This document shows positions 9,019-18,284 of a DNA stretch of 64,000 bases, piece by piece. The DNA is from an uncultured Lacinutrix sp. (GTDB taxonomy: Bacteria; Bacteroidota; Bacteroidia; Flavobacteriales; Flavobacteriaceae). Made by a program: the position numbers and the translations under genes. Numbering within the stretch: position 1 is the stretch's first letter; each line of letters starts with the position of its first letter. Below the pieces are notes generated by a model that was not told where the DNA came from, did no database searches, and was given only the letters and a program-made list of their open reading frames with translations. The DNA lies in NCBI RefSeq assembly GCF_947500325.1, contig NZ_CANMRQ010000007.1:62001-126000 (forward strand), written 5' to 3'.

Positions 9019-11358
9019 ATGAAACATATTTACATTTTCTTATTTGCTTTCTTTTCTTATTCATTTTTAAATGCGCAAACAGTTAATATTCCAGATGTAG
9101 CTTTTAAGGAAATCTTATTAAATGAGAATTGTGTTGATACAAATGGCGATAATGTTGGTGATAGTATTATAGATTTAAATAATGATGGCGAAATACAGGT
9201 GTCTGAAGCAGAGTCTGTTATTAATCTTGTGATTCCAACAAATCAATATAATAATACATCTACTGGAGTAGTCTCATATATCGCCGATATGACAGGAATA
9301 GAAGGTTTTTCTAACATTCAAAAATTGTTTATTGATAGCCCTTCTATTACTAATTCAGGAACTTTTGCGTTAGATTTAGGTATTAATAATATAAATTTAG
9401 AAGAGATTACAATTAGTAATTTACCAGGTTTAAGCGATTTAAATTTAGGGAGTAAACCTAATCTTACCAATTTTGATATTTATAATACATTAGAGTTAAA
9501 TAATATTGATGTTAGTAATTGTCAGAATTTAAACGCTTTATATCTAGGAATGACAAGTTTGTCATCTATTGATATAACTCAAAATGTTAATTTGGTTAGT
9601 TTTGGGACAGAGATGTATTTTGGATCTAATATTGATTTTTCACAGAATATTAATTTAGAATCAATAAGCTTTGGATATTCAGGAATTACAGCTATTGATT
9701 TAAGTAATAATATAAATTTAACCTCTTTTAGTGGTATAGGGTTTGATAATATTACTGAGTTGGATTTTTCAAATAACCCAAACTTAGTGACTTTAAATTG
9801 CTACCAAGGATTTATGTTAGAGTCTATCAATTTAAAAAACCGAACAGCAATAACAAACCTTGATTTTTCAAATTGTGATATGCTTAATTCTGTATGTGTA
9901 GATAATAATGAATTTGATTTAGTTTCGAATTTAATTACTCAATATGGTTATACAAATTGTTCTATTACAAATTATTGTACTTTAAATCCGGCAGGGACAA
10001 ATTACATTGTTGAAGGTTCTAGTACTCTGGATTCTAATAATAATGGATGTGGAGATGCTACAGATGTAGGTTATAATAATTTAAAGTTGAATATTTCTAA
10101 TGGAACATATAATAGTACTCTTTTTGCAAATAATTCAGGCGATTATGAATTACATTTATTAGATGGCCTAAATACTATTACTGCAGAGTTACCTAATTCA
10201 GATTATTATAATATTTCTCCATCAAACGTTTCTGTTGATTTCCCAACAGACGCTAGTCCATTTAATTTGGACTTTTGCATTAGTCCAAATATTACTATTA
10301 TAGATACAGAAATATATGTAATACCAATTACAGAAGCGCGTCCTGGTTTTGATGCCATTTACAGAGTTATATATAAAAATGTGGGTAATACTGTAGTCTC
10401 AGGCTCTGTAGAATTTAATTATAATAGCGATTTTGTCAATTATGTTTCATCTAGTATTGCTGTTGACCAACAAATAGCCAATACATTGGTATGGGATTAT
10501 ATTGATTTACAACCATTAGAGCAAAGAGAGATTCTTGTTACCATGAACCTTAATACACCAACAGATATAGATTTTCCATTAAATGATGGAGATATTTTAA
10601 GCTATAGTGCTATCGTAAACCCTATTCCTGATGATGAAACTCCATTTAATAATACACACTCTATAAGACAAGACGTTGTTAATTCTTTCGATCCTAATGA
10701 TAAAAGATGTTTAGAAGGAAATGAAATAGAATTAGATAAAGTAGGAGAGTATCTACATTATATGATTCGTTTTGAGAATACAGGAACTGCTAGTGCTGTT
10801 AATATAGTTGTAAAAGATATAATAGATGAAACTAAGTTTGATATGGCATCTTTTATTCCTCTACATGCTAGCCATAATTTTGTAACAAGAATTCAAAACA
10901 ATAATGAGGTTGAATTTATTTTTGAAAACATTAACCTTCCTTTTGATGACGCTAGTAATGATGGTTATGTGGTTTTTAAAATAAAAACACATAATACTCT
11001 TGTAGTAGGAGATACATTTAGTAATGAAGCAGAGATTTATTTCGATTTTAACTTTCCTATTATTACTAATAATGAAACTGTAACAGTAGTTACAAATAAC
11101 TTAAGTGTTGAAGAGTTTGAATATCCAAATGTTTCTATTTATCCTAACCCAGTTAAAGAAGTGTTTTTTGTAAATACAAATTCAAAAGTAAATACTGTTT
11201 TAGTTTACAATATTAATGGGCAAATAGTTAAAGAAATAAAGCTTCTTGATCATGCTATAGAAAATAAAGTAGAAGTGAGTGATTTAGCTAAAGGGATCTA
11301 TTTTGTGAAATTAAATACTGATAAAGGTGAATTTATTAAGAAGCTTATCAAACTTTAA
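9019..11358 (+). CDS. Secreted leucine-rich-repeat protein with type IX sorting domain
   Basis: A 779-residue surface or secreted protein of unknown ligand. In order: signal peptide (1-19, ending LNAQ); an EF-hand-like segment with DLNNDGEIQVSEAE near residue 60; a Bacteroidota-type LRR region (about 90-310) with recurring units such as IDLSNNINLTSF; a small beta domain (about 345-415); two DUF11/DUF7619-like Ig-type modules (about 425-690) with the family marker SFDPNDK; and a C-terminal type A T9SS sorting domain beginning at SIYPNPVKEV (about residue 705) and ending in KGEFIKKLIKL. The T9SS signal means export across the outer membrane and probable attachment. The gene stands alone and converges on the minus-strand pair that follows. 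Confidence 0.85.
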   Translation: MKHIYIFLFAFFSYSFLNAQTVNIPDVAFKEILLNENCVDTNGDNVGDSIIDLNNDGEIQVSEAESVINLVIPTNQYNNTSTGVVSYIADMTGIEGFSNIQKLFIDSPSITNSGTFALDLGINNINLEEITISNLPGLSDLNLGSKPNLTNFDIYNTLELNNIDVSNCQNLNALYLGMTSLSSIDITQNVNLVSFGTEMYFGSNIDFSQNINLESISFGYSGITAIDLSNNINLTSFSGIGFDNITELDFSNNPNLVTLNCYQGFMLESINLKNRTAITNLDFSNCDMLNSVCVDNNEFDLVSNLITQYGYTNCSITNYCTLNPAGTNYIVEGSSTLDSNNNGCGDATDVGYNNLKLNISNGTYNSTLFANNSGDYELHLLDGLNTITAELPNSDYYNISPSNVSVDFPTDASPFNLDFCISPNITIIDTEIYVIPITEARPGFDAIYRVIYKNVGNTVVSGSVEFNYNSDFVNYVSSSIAVDQQIANTLVWDYIDLQPLEQREILVTMNLNTPTDIDFPLNDGDILSYSAIVNPIPDDETPFNNTHSIRQDVVNSFDPNDKRCLEGNEIELDKVGEYLHYMIRFENTGTASAVNIVVKDIIDETKFDMASFIPLHASHNFVTRIQNNNEVEFIFENINLPFDDASNDGYVVFKIKTHNTLVVGDTFSNEAEIYFDFNFPIITNNETVTVVTNNLSVEEFEYPNVSIYPNPVKEVFFVNTNSKVNTVLVYNINGQIVKEIKLLDHAIENKVEVSDLAKGIYFVKLNTDKGEFIKKLIKL

Positions 11359-11396
11359 TTTTTAATTGATTTTTAAAGTTGAAATTAAAACCGTTT

Positions 11397-12239
11397 TTAA
11401 ATATTTGTTTTTTCCAGTAAATAAAAATGTTCATTCAAGATCATATCCTTTTCAAGTTTTACTTGATGATTGTATGTTTTAGAAAGAGTAAAATAATCTT
11501 GATGATCAATTAATTTATAATGCGGTCTTTGTTTGTAGTAATCGTTTTCTATTGTTTGGTAATTGTCTTCATGCAATTCAGGCATCTTATCTCCCATGAA
11601 ATTCAATAATCGTTTGAAGGCAACAGTATCTTTAAGTGATTTTTGAAACGAAACACTACCAATAAAACCTTTTTTGTTTTGAATGGTTTCAAAAAGTTGA
11701 AATAGTGTATTTGTTTCTGTTCTATTTAAAAAAAATAGAACTCCTTCAATAAGTATAAACGAGGTTTTGTTTTTTGTTATAGTATTAATTTTAGACAATA
11801 AACTTTGTACATAATCTTTACTGAAATCAACACCTATAAAATGAATATTACGATTAGGTAATACGTTTTCATTTTGCCAATACTCGATTTTATTTTTCTT
11901 ATAATCTACTATTTCAGGTTTGTCTATTTCTATATTAATTAATGTTTTATCTAATAGAAAAGGGTACATGCTAAAACCAGAACCAAAATTTATTAGTACT
12001 TCAATTTTACTGCTACTTATTAACTCTTTTATTTTGTCGAGAAAATACCTGTTTCTTAAACAATGTGTGTAGACTTCTTCTGTAGATACGCTATTAAGAT
12101 ATATGTCACTTAATTCTTTACTTCTAGCATTACACCATAGTTTGGCATAAACATCGTGACTTAGGTTTTCGTTTATGGAACGAAAAGTTGACGTTACAAA
12201 TGCGGTTTCGTGTACTTTTATGTTTTTTTTATTATTCAC
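11397..12239 (-). CDS. Class I SAM-dependent methyltransferase, LCMT/PPM-TCMP type
   Basis: A 280-residue methyltransferase resembling the leucine carboxyl methyltransferase / TcmP family. The N-terminal region has the family pattern (TAFVTSTFRS, then YAKLWCNARS), and the SAM-binding motif I equivalent is INFGSGFSMYPFLLD at about residues 100-115, followed by NIEIDKPEIVDYK where the acidic residue binds the SAM ribose. The FILIEGVLFFL strand at about 160-170 is the usual motif III-like segment. The substrate is unknown; relatives methylate carboxyl or hydroxyl groups of small molecules. The gene is 13 bases downstream of a small membrane-protein gene and probably co-transcribed with it. Confidence 0.8.
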   Translation of the reverse strand: MNNKKNIKVHETAFVTSTFRSINENLSHDVYAKLWCNARSKELSDIYLNSVSTEEVYTHCLRNRYFLDKIKELISSSKIEVLINFGSGFSMYPFLLDKTLINIEIDKPEIVDYKKNKIEYWQNENVLPNRNIHFIGVDFSKDYVQSLLSKINTITKNKTSFILIEGVLFFLNRTETNTLFQLFETIQNKKGFIGSVSFQKSLKDTVAFKRLLNFMGDKMPELHEDNYQTIENDYYKQRPHYKLIDHQDYFTLSKTYNHQVKLEKDMILNEHFYLLEKTNI

Positions 12240-12252
12240 ATTAAAGCATTAA

Positions 12253-12660
12253 TTAGTCAAATACAAAACGTTGGGCTAAAGACTTTCCAAAAAAGAAACC
12301 AGCAATTACTAGTATAGCATCGGCTACAATAAACCACAGGTCTTTTGGTAGCATAAAAATTGTTGCCGCTGTAGCTAAAATCAGCAATACACCAACAATG
12401 TAGGCCGGTATCATGCTTGTTTTAGATATAAATCCTGCTACAGCCATACCAGCAAGTATACCCATAAAATGACCTATCACTACAAAGGTTTTAGAGCCTA
12501 CAGGTATTTTATTCATATTACTTTTTAGCCAGTCCATATTTGTGGGGTCTGAACCTTCTGGTAAGGGAAATAGATTATGACCAATAAGTGTTTCAAAAAT
12601 ATAAACAACTAGTGATGCTACTATAAAGCCGGCTATTGTTGCAAGAATGTTTTTAAGCAT
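12253..12660 (-). CDS. Small four-helix membrane protein
   Basis: A 135-residue hydrophobic protein with four predicted membrane helices (about residues 5-25, 60-82, 88-106 and 111-128) and a short soluble loop containing GHNLFPLPEGSDPTN after the first. I recognise it only as a type of small membrane protein frequent in flavobacterial genomes; no function is assigned. Glycine-rich helix faces (GHFMGILAGMAVAGF) suggest tight helix packing. It leads the two-gene unit with the methyltransferase. Confidence 0.65.
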   Translation of the reverse strand: MLKNILATIAGFIVASLVVYIFETLIGHNLFPLPEGSDPTNMDWLKSNMNKIPVGSKTFVVIGHFMGILAGMAVAGFISKTSMIPAYIVGVLLILATAATIFMLPKDLWFIVADAILVIAGFFFGKSLAQRFVFD

Positions 12661-12770
12661 AATAATAAGAGTTAGTTATTACTTAAAATTACGAAAAAGT
12701 TTTGTCATTCTTATAAATAGGAGATCAGTCTTACTATTACGCTTATGAAATTAAAATTAAAACAGTTTAA

Positions 12771-12810
12771 AAATAAAAACCTCGAAACTAATTAGCTTCG
12801 AGATTTTTAT
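12771..12810 (-). terminator. Intrinsic terminator after secA (probably bidirectional)
   Basis: An inverted repeat with arms CTCGAA (12781-12786) and TTCGAG (12797-12802) is flanked by an A-run on the left and a T-run on the right, so it can act on either strand. Read on the minus strand it lies 38 bases downstream of the secA stop codon at 12848. Confidence 0.7.
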
Positions 12811-12847
12811 TTTTAATTATTAAGATTTCTATCTTTAAGAAATGAAA

Positions 12848-15800
12848 TTATTCGTTAACCATAACCCATTCGCCTTTAGCGATTAAAGGTTCTGCTTGTT
12901 TGTATTTTACGGTTTTGTTTTCTCCGCTCATAACATGTTTTATAGTCACACGATCATTACGCCCAATTTTTGGTTGGTCACGTACAATAGTCTCAACTAC
13001 TTGTGGTTGACGTTGTGTATTACCAGCAGCTCTATTTTGAGCAGAACGTTCGTCTAAATTAGGAATCTCGTCTTTTTGAGTTTGTAAATTGTCTTTCTTT
13101 TTTACTTCTCTAGCTTCACTAATAGAGTTTGTGTTTTCAGTTGGTAATTCACCTTTAAATAAGAATGATATAACATCTTTATTCACTTGGTCTATCATGC
13201 CTTTAAACAATTCGAAAGCTTCAAATTTATAAATTAATAAAGGGTCTTTTTGTTCATGAACCGCTAACTGTACAGATTGCTTTAACTCATCCATTTTTCG
13301 TAAATGCGTTTTCCAAGCATCATCAATAATAGCTAGAGTAATATTCTTTTCAAAGTCATTTACTAACTCTTTTCCTTGAGATTCGTATGCTTTTTCAAGA
13401 TCTGTAACTACTTGTAATGTTTTTACTCCATCTGTAAATGGCACTACTATACGTTTGTACTTATCACCTTGAGTTTCATATACATCTTTAATTACAGGAA
13501 AAGCAACTTCTGCATTACGTTCCATTTTCGCTTTGTAATAGTCAAAAGCTCCATTATAAATACGTTTAGCTAATTCTGTAGCCGATAACTTATTAAACTC
13601 TTCTTCAGACACAGGAGATGCCATAGAGAAGTAACGAATTAATTCGAATTCAAAATTCTTGTAATCGTTAGCGCCTTTATTTGTTTCAGCAATACCTTCA
13701 GAAGTATCAAATATCATATTCGCTAAATCTACACGTAAACGTTCTCCAAATAAAGCATGGTGACGACGTTTGTATACAACTTCACGTTGCGAGTTCATAA
13801 CATCATCATATTCTAATAAACGCTTACGTACACCAAAGTTATTTTCTTCAACTTTTTTCTGTGCACGTTCAATAGACTTAGAAATCATAGAATGTTGGAT
13901 AACTTCACCTTCTTTTAAGCCCATTCTATCCATCATTTTGGCAATACGCTCACTACCAAATAAACGCATTAAGTTATCTTCTAAAGACACGTAAAACTGT
14001 GAGCTTCCTGGATCTCCTTGACGACCAGCACGACCACGTAATTGTCTGTCTACACGACGTGAATCGTGACGTTCTGTACCAACAATGGCTAAACCTCCAG
14101 CTTCTTTAATTTTGTCTATTAACTTAATATCTGTACCACGACCTGCCATGTTTGTGGCAATTGTTACTTGCCCTGGTTGTCCAGCTTCGGCAACAATATC
14201 TGCTTCTTTTTTGTGCAGTTTTGCATTTAATACATTGTGAGGTACTTTTCTAATGCTTAACATTTTTCCAAGTAACTCTGATATTTCAACATTAGTAGTA
14301 CCAATTAATACTGGACGACCTTGTTGAGATAATTTTGTTACTTCGTCTATAACAGCATTGTATTTTTCACGCTTTGTTTTGTATACTAAATCTTCTCTAT
14401 CATGACGAGCAATTGGTCTGTTAGTAGGAATTTCTACAACATCTAACTCATAGATTTCCCAAAATTCTCCAGCTTCTGTTACCGCTGTACCTGTCATACC
14501 AGATAATTTGCGATACATTCTAAAGTAATTTTGAAGTGTTACTGTTGCAAATGTTTGCGTTGCATCTTCAATCTTTACGTTTTCTTTAGCTTCAATCGCT
14601 TGGTGTAAACCATCACTATAACGACGACCATCCATAATACGACCAGTTTGTTCATCTACAATCATAACCTTGTTGTCCATAACAACATATTGATTGTCTT
14701 TTTCGAATAAAGCGTATGCTTTTAATAACTGGTTAAGTGTATGTATACGTTCAGATTTTACACCAAACTCTCTAAATAAATCTTCTTTTAAATTAGCCTC
14801 TTCTTCTGGAGATAAACCTTGAGATTCAATTTTTGCGATCTCAATACCAATTTCAGGCATTACGAAAAAGTCAGGGTTGTCTTTTCCAGACAGATATTCA
14901 ATACCTTTATCTGTTAACTCAATTTGATTGTTTTTTTCCTCAATAACATAGTATAACTCAGCATCAACCTTTGGCATTTCACGGTTGTTATCTGCCATGT
15001 AAGTGTTTTCCGTTTTTTGAAGTAATAACTTAATACCTTCTTCGCTTAAAAATTTAATTAAAGCTTTATTCTTTGGAATACCTCTATATACTCTTAATAA
15101 TTGAAAGCCACCTTCTTTAGTATCTCCAGCTGCAATTAATTTTTTAGCTTCTACTAAAGTTTGCGTTAGTTGTTTACGTTGTACAGCAACAATATTTTCT
15201 ACTTGTGGCTTTAATTCTGTAAACTCATGAACATCTCCTTTTGGAATTGGTCCTGAAATAATTAATGGTGTTCTAGCATCATCAACTAATACAGAATCTA
15301 CTTCATCTACAATAGAGTAGTGGTGCGGACGTTGTACTAAATCGTCTGGTGAATTGGCCATGTTATCACGTAAATAATCGAAACCAAATTCGTTATTTGT
15401 ACCGTATGTAATATCAGAATTATATGCTTTTCTACGACCTTCAGAGTTAGGTTTATGATTATCAATACAATCGATTGTCATACCATGGAATTGGAAAATA
15501 GGAGCCATCCATGCCATATCACGTTTTGCTAAGTAATCATTTACCGTTACTAAATGCACACCTTTTTCGGCTAAAGCATTTAAATAAACCGGTAATGTTG
15601 CTACTAAAGTTTTTCCTTCTCCTGTTTGCATTTCTGCAATTTTCCCTTCATGTAATGCAACGCCACCAATAAGCTGTACATCATAGTGAATCATGTCCCA
15701 AGTAATAGCTTTTCCTGCTGCATCCCAAGAGTTCGACCATGTTGCTTTATCTCCATCTAGTGTTACATAATCTCCCATACCAGAAACTTCCCTATCATAA

Positions 15801-16204
15801 GGACTAGCTGTAACTGTAATTTCTGTATTGTTTGTAAAACGTTTTGCAGTTTCTTTTACAACAGCAAATGCTTCAGGCAAAATAGTATTTAAAGTTTTCT
15901 CAACAGCTTCGTATGATTCGTCTTCGATCTTATCAACTTCTTGATAAATATCTTCACGTCTATCAATATCATCTGTAGCTTCTGCTTCTTCTAGAAGTGA
16001 TGCTTTACGTTCATTAAATGGTTTACGTGTTTCTGCAATAATAGCTTTGAATTCTATTGTTTTTGCTCTAAGTTCATCATGTGATAAAGCTTCTAAAGCG
16101 GCTTCAAAGGTTTTAATTTTATCTACTAAAGGACTTATGGCTTTAACATCTTGTTTCGATTTGTCGCCAACAAATACTTTTAGTATTGAATCTAAAAAAC
16201 TCAT
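12848..16204 (-). CDS. secA: Preprotein translocase ATPase subunit SecA
   Basis: The motor ATPase that drives unfolded proteins through SecYEG. At 1118 residues it has the long form typical of Bacteroidota. Visible elements include Walker A QTGEGKT at 193-199, the DEAD-like box VDEVDS, the helicase motif TNMAGRGTDIKL, and the QLRGRAGRQGDPG motif VI. Compared with E. coli SecA (901 residues), there is an insertion of about 100 residues after the DEVDS motif and a long, polar C-terminal linker. The tail ends in a basic segment with no CxCx8C zinc-binding motif, as usual in this phylum. It stands alone between two terminators, and the 5' leader contains two small hairpins. Confidence 0.97.
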   Translation of the reverse strand: MSFLDSILKVFVGDKSKQDVKAISPLVDKIKTFEAALEALSHDELRAKTIEFKAIIAETRKPFNERKASLLEEAEATDDIDRREDIYQEVDKIEDESYEAVEKTLNTILPEAFAVVKETAKRFTNNTEITVTASPYDREVSGMGDYVTLDGDKATWSNSWDAAGKAITWDMIHYDVQLIGGVALHEGKIAEMQTGEGKTLVATLPVYLNALAEKGVHLVTVNDYLAKRDMAWMAPIFQFHGMTIDCIDNHKPNSEGRRKAYNSDITYGTNNEFGFDYLRDNMANSPDDLVQRPHHYSIVDEVDSVLVDDARTPLIISGPIPKGDVHEFTELKPQVENIVAVQRKQLTQTLVEAKKLIAAGDTKEGGFQLLRVYRGIPKNKALIKFLSEEGIKLLLQKTENTYMADNNREMPKVDAELYYVIEEKNNQIELTDKGIEYLSGKDNPDFFVMPEIGIEIAKIESQGLSPEEEANLKEDLFREFGVKSERIHTLNQLLKAYALFEKDNQYVVMDNKVMIVDEQTGRIMDGRRYSDGLHQAIEAKENVKIEDATQTFATVTLQNYFRMYRKLSGMTGTAVTEAGEFWEIYELDVVEIPTNRPIARHDREDLVYKTKREKYNAVIDEVTKLSQQGRPVLIGTTNVEISELLGKMLSIRKVPHNVLNAKLHKKEADIVAEAGQPGQVTIATNMAGRGTDIKLIDKIKEAGGLAIVGTERHDSRRVDRQLRGRAGRQGDPGSSQFYVSLEDNLMRLFGSERIAKMMDRMGLKEGEVIQHSMISKSIERAQKKVEENNFGVRKRLLEYDDVMNSQREVVYKRRHHALFGERLRVDLANMIFDTSEGIAETNKGANDYKNFEFELIRYFSMASPVSEEEFNKLSATELAKRIYNGAFDYYKAKMERNAEVAFPVIKDVYETQGDKYKRIVVPFTDGVKTLQVVTDLEKAYESQGKELVNDFEKNITLAIIDDAWKTHLRKMDELKQSVQLAVHEQKDPLLIYKFEAFELFKGMIDQVNKDVISFLFKGELPTENTNSISEAREVKKKDNLQTQKDEIPNLDERSAQNRAAGNTQRQPQVVETIVRDQPKIGRNDRVTIKHVMSGENKTVKYKQAEPLIAKGEWVMVNE

Positions 16205-16374
16205 AGTTTTATGTTTTATTTTCGATTGTTTCGTTAAGACTGCGCTAAACGTAACATTTATTTTAATTTCTGGTTATGTAAGACAGCTGCTATATTGAGC
16301 AGTCTATGAATGGCCCTTTTTTTAAGGGCTTAAATATACGTTTTGTTACTGTGCTTTTCTAAAAATTGAAGCAC

Positions 16375-16402
16375 AAAAAAAGTCTCAATTTGAGACTTTT
16401 TC
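16375..16402 (-). terminator. Intrinsic terminator after the DUF2795 gene
   Basis: Arms AGTCTC (16381-16386) and GAGACT (16392-16397) around a five-base loop, with an A-run before and a T-run after, allow termination on both strands. On the minus strand it follows the DUF2795 stop codon by 38 bases and separates that gene from secA. Confidence 0.75.
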
Positions 16403-16439
16403 TTTGTTTTTTTATTCAAGCGTTAAAATAACGTTTGTA

Positions 16440-16661
16440 TTAATATTCGTCCTCATTCCAGAGGTAATCTTCATCTGTTGGGTAATCCGGCCAGATTTCT
16501 TCGATAGAATCGTAAGAATCGCCTTCATCTTCAATGGCTTGCAAGTTTTCTACAACTTCCAATGGCGCTCCAGTTCTAATCGCGTAATCTATAAGCTCGT
16601 CTTTTGTTGCCGGCCAAGGTGCATCACTTAAATAAGATGCTAATTCTAATGTCCAATACAT
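16440..16661 (-). CDS. DUF2795 family small acidic protein
   Basis: A 73-residue, strongly acidic protein found in many Bacteroidota with nearly the same sequence. The first 45 residues form the DUF2795 domain (ELASYLSDAPWPATKDELIDYA, helix-turn-helix-like in outline), followed by a tail rich in D, E and W (IEEIWPDYPTDEDYLWNEDEY region). Function unknown; the small size and DNA-mimic-like charge would fit a regulator or an adaptor, but this is inference. It has a strong promoter (16685-16714) and its own terminator (16375-16402), so it is a monocistronic and probably highly expressed gene. Confidence 0.88.
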   Translation of the reverse strand: MYWTLELASYLSDAPWPATKDELIDYAIRTGAPLEVVENLQAIEDEGDSYDSIEEIWPDYPTDEDYLWNEDEY

Positions 16662-16684
16662 TTCTTAATAGGTTTATTTTTTTG

Positions 16685-16714
16685 CAAAAATAATTTTTTA
16701 GTTTAAATAGTCAA
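16685..16714 (-). promoter_or_regulatory. Bacteroidota promoter for the DUF2795 gene
   Basis: On the minus strand a TTG (-33 element, 16714-16712) is followed after 19 bases by TATTTTTG (16692-16685), an exact TAnnTTTG -7 box. The predicted transcript start would lie about 15-20 bases upstream of the ATG at 16661. Confidence 0.6.
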
Positions 16715-16838
16715 GAAAAAAGTGAATTATTTTCAATAATAAAAAAGAACGTCGTTTTTCACTGAAACTATTTGATTGTAAATCTTTTGCAGTGTTAATG
16801 TAATCACAGTGTCTTTAAAATGCTTAATTTGTCTAGCC

Positions 16839-17411
16839 TTAATGCTTCTCAGGAATCCATTTTACTTCATCTGCTTGTAAGTCAAATGTCAACTTTCGTG
16901 CCAACACAAAAAGATAGTCAGAAAGACGGTTTAAATAAGTAAGTGCTTCTGGTAAAAAAGGTTCTAAATCATTTAAAGCAGAAGCTAAACGTTCGGCACG
17001 ACGGCAAACACAACGCGCTACGTGACAGAATGACACCGTTTGATGTCCGCCAGGTAAAACAAAATGAGTCATTGGAGGTAAAGCTTCATTCATACTATCC
17101 ATCTCGTGTTCTAATAACTCAATGTCATTTAAAGAGATTTTATTAATGTTTAGACGCTCTTTTCCATTTTTAAGAACCATTTTTTCTGGATCTGTAGCTA
17201 GAATTGCACCAACAGTAAATAATTTATTTTGAATAGTAATTAAAATAGATTTGTATTGTTCGTCAATGTCTTGGTCACGAATAAGACCTATGTATGAGTT
17301 TAATTCGTCAACCGTACCGTAACTATCTATTCGAATATGGTGTTTAGGAACTCGTGTACCTCCAAATAAAGCAGTTGTGCCTTTATCTCCAGTTTTAGTA
17401 TATACTTTCAT
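16839..17411 (-). CDS. ATP:cob(I)alamin adenosyltransferase, PduO type
   Basis: Transfers the adenosyl group of ATP to cob(I)alamin, making adenosylcobalamin for enzymes such as methylmalonyl-CoA mutase. I start it at the ATG at 17411, giving the family N-terminus MKVYTKTGDKGTTALFGG (ATP-binding); the upstream TTG at 17447 adds twelve residues with no family counterpart. Other hallmarks are RIDSYGTVDELNS, the VCRRAERL segment near residue 145, and LNRLSDYLFVLAR near the C-terminus. The 190-residue length is normal. It is the third gene of a minus-strand unit behind the ABC-F and methyltransferase genes, and it complements meaB at 2225-3304. Confidence 0.92.
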   Translation of the reverse strand: MKVYTKTGDKGTTALFGGTRVPKHHIRIDSYGTVDELNSYIGLIRDQDIDEQYKSILITIQNKLFTVGAILATDPEKMVLKNGKERLNINKISLNDIELLEHEMDSMNEALPPMTHFVLPGGHQTVSFCHVARCVCRRAERLASALNDLEPFLPEALTYLNRLSDYLFVLARKLTFDLQADEVKWIPEKH

Positions 17412-17510
17412 AGTTACGAAGTTAAAAGTAAAATAGGGAAAAGGCAAAAGGTTTATAAAAAAGCTTATCTAACTTTATTATTTCCATGTTTTAAGTTATA
17501 TCCATACAGG

Positions 17511-18284
17511 TTATGCCCTAATAGTAAAATGCTCTTTAGCCTGTTCTTTTCTAAAAAAGACAATGCCCCAAAAAAAAGTATCTATGGTTACAGTTACTTT
17601 TGGGTGTTGTTTTATAACTTCCCATGCTTCTGTCATGCCTTTACTCCAGTAGATGTCATCAAAAATAAAAATAGAGTTATTAGAAGCAGTAGGTAATAAT
17701 GTTTCAAAATAATTTAGTGTAGCTTCTTTTTGATGATTGCCATCAAAATAAATTAAATCGTAAGTATTGGTTGTTAATTTTTGAATAACTTCCTCAAAAT
17801 TACCAGTTAAAAGTGTAGTGTTTTTTATTCCGAATTGCTTAAACTTATTTTTAGTAAACTCAGAAATATTAGGGCAGCCTTCAATAGTTGTGATTCTGTT
17901 TTTTGTATTGCCAAGATGGATCGCTTGAGTAGCAATACCAAGTGATGTCCCTAATTCTAGGCTATTATTAAATTGAAAATAATGTGATAACCTATAAAGT
18001 AAACGAGTTTCTTTTTTTGATGCACCAACCTTTTTTACCATTCTAGAAACACTACGTTCGTTTGTTTTAAAAACACGACTGCCAGAACCTAAATCTGTAA
18101 CTGAAATGGTTTTGTTTATGGAGAGTAAATGATTTTTATATTCTTTTAATAACGAATAGGTGCTATATCTTTTTTTATCGTAGAAGCATTTTGTAATTAA
18201 ATCATAAATAAAAGGTGAGTGAACCCCATGTTGATTGGTAGATTTTATTAAGAATTTAAAATAAGATAAAATAATGTAAAGCAT
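17511..18284 (-). CDS. Class I SAM-dependent O-methyltransferase-like protein
   Basis: A 257-residue Rossmann-fold methyltransferase of the Methyltransf_24/O-methyltransferase kind. The SAM-binding motif I is ELGTSLGIATQAIH at about residues 98-111, the acidic motif II is ITTIEGCP, and YDLIYFDGNH is the usual motif IV with an aspartate pair. The N-terminal HGVHSPFIYDL segment is typical of flavobacterial homologues, which are annotated only as methyltransferases. Its ATG overlaps the stop of the ABC-F gene by one base (TAATG), so translation is coupled. Substrate unknown. Confidence 0.82.
   Translation of the reverse strand: MLYIILSYFKFLIKSTNQHGVHSPFIYDLITKCFYDKKRYSTYSLLKEYKNHLLSINKTISVTDLGSGSRVFKTNERSVSRMVKKVGASKKETRLLYRLSHYFQFNNSLELGTSLGIATQAIHLGNTKNRITTIEGCPNISEFTKNKFKQFGIKNTTLLTGNFEEVIQKLTTNTYDLIYFDGNHQKEATLNYFETLLPTASNNSIFIFDDIYWSKGMTEAWEVIKQHPKVTVTIDTFFWGIVFFRKEQAKEHFTIRA

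Noticed and set aside
11343-11385. AT-only hairpin between the T9SS gene and the methyltransferase (AACTTTAA / TTAAAGTT)
   Set aside because: The stem has almost no G-C pairs and would be unstable, so it is not listed as a terminator.
17412-17447. Longer start (TTG 17447) of the cobalamin adenosyltransferase
   Set aside because: The family begins at MKVYTKTGDKG; the extra twelve residues have no counterpart.
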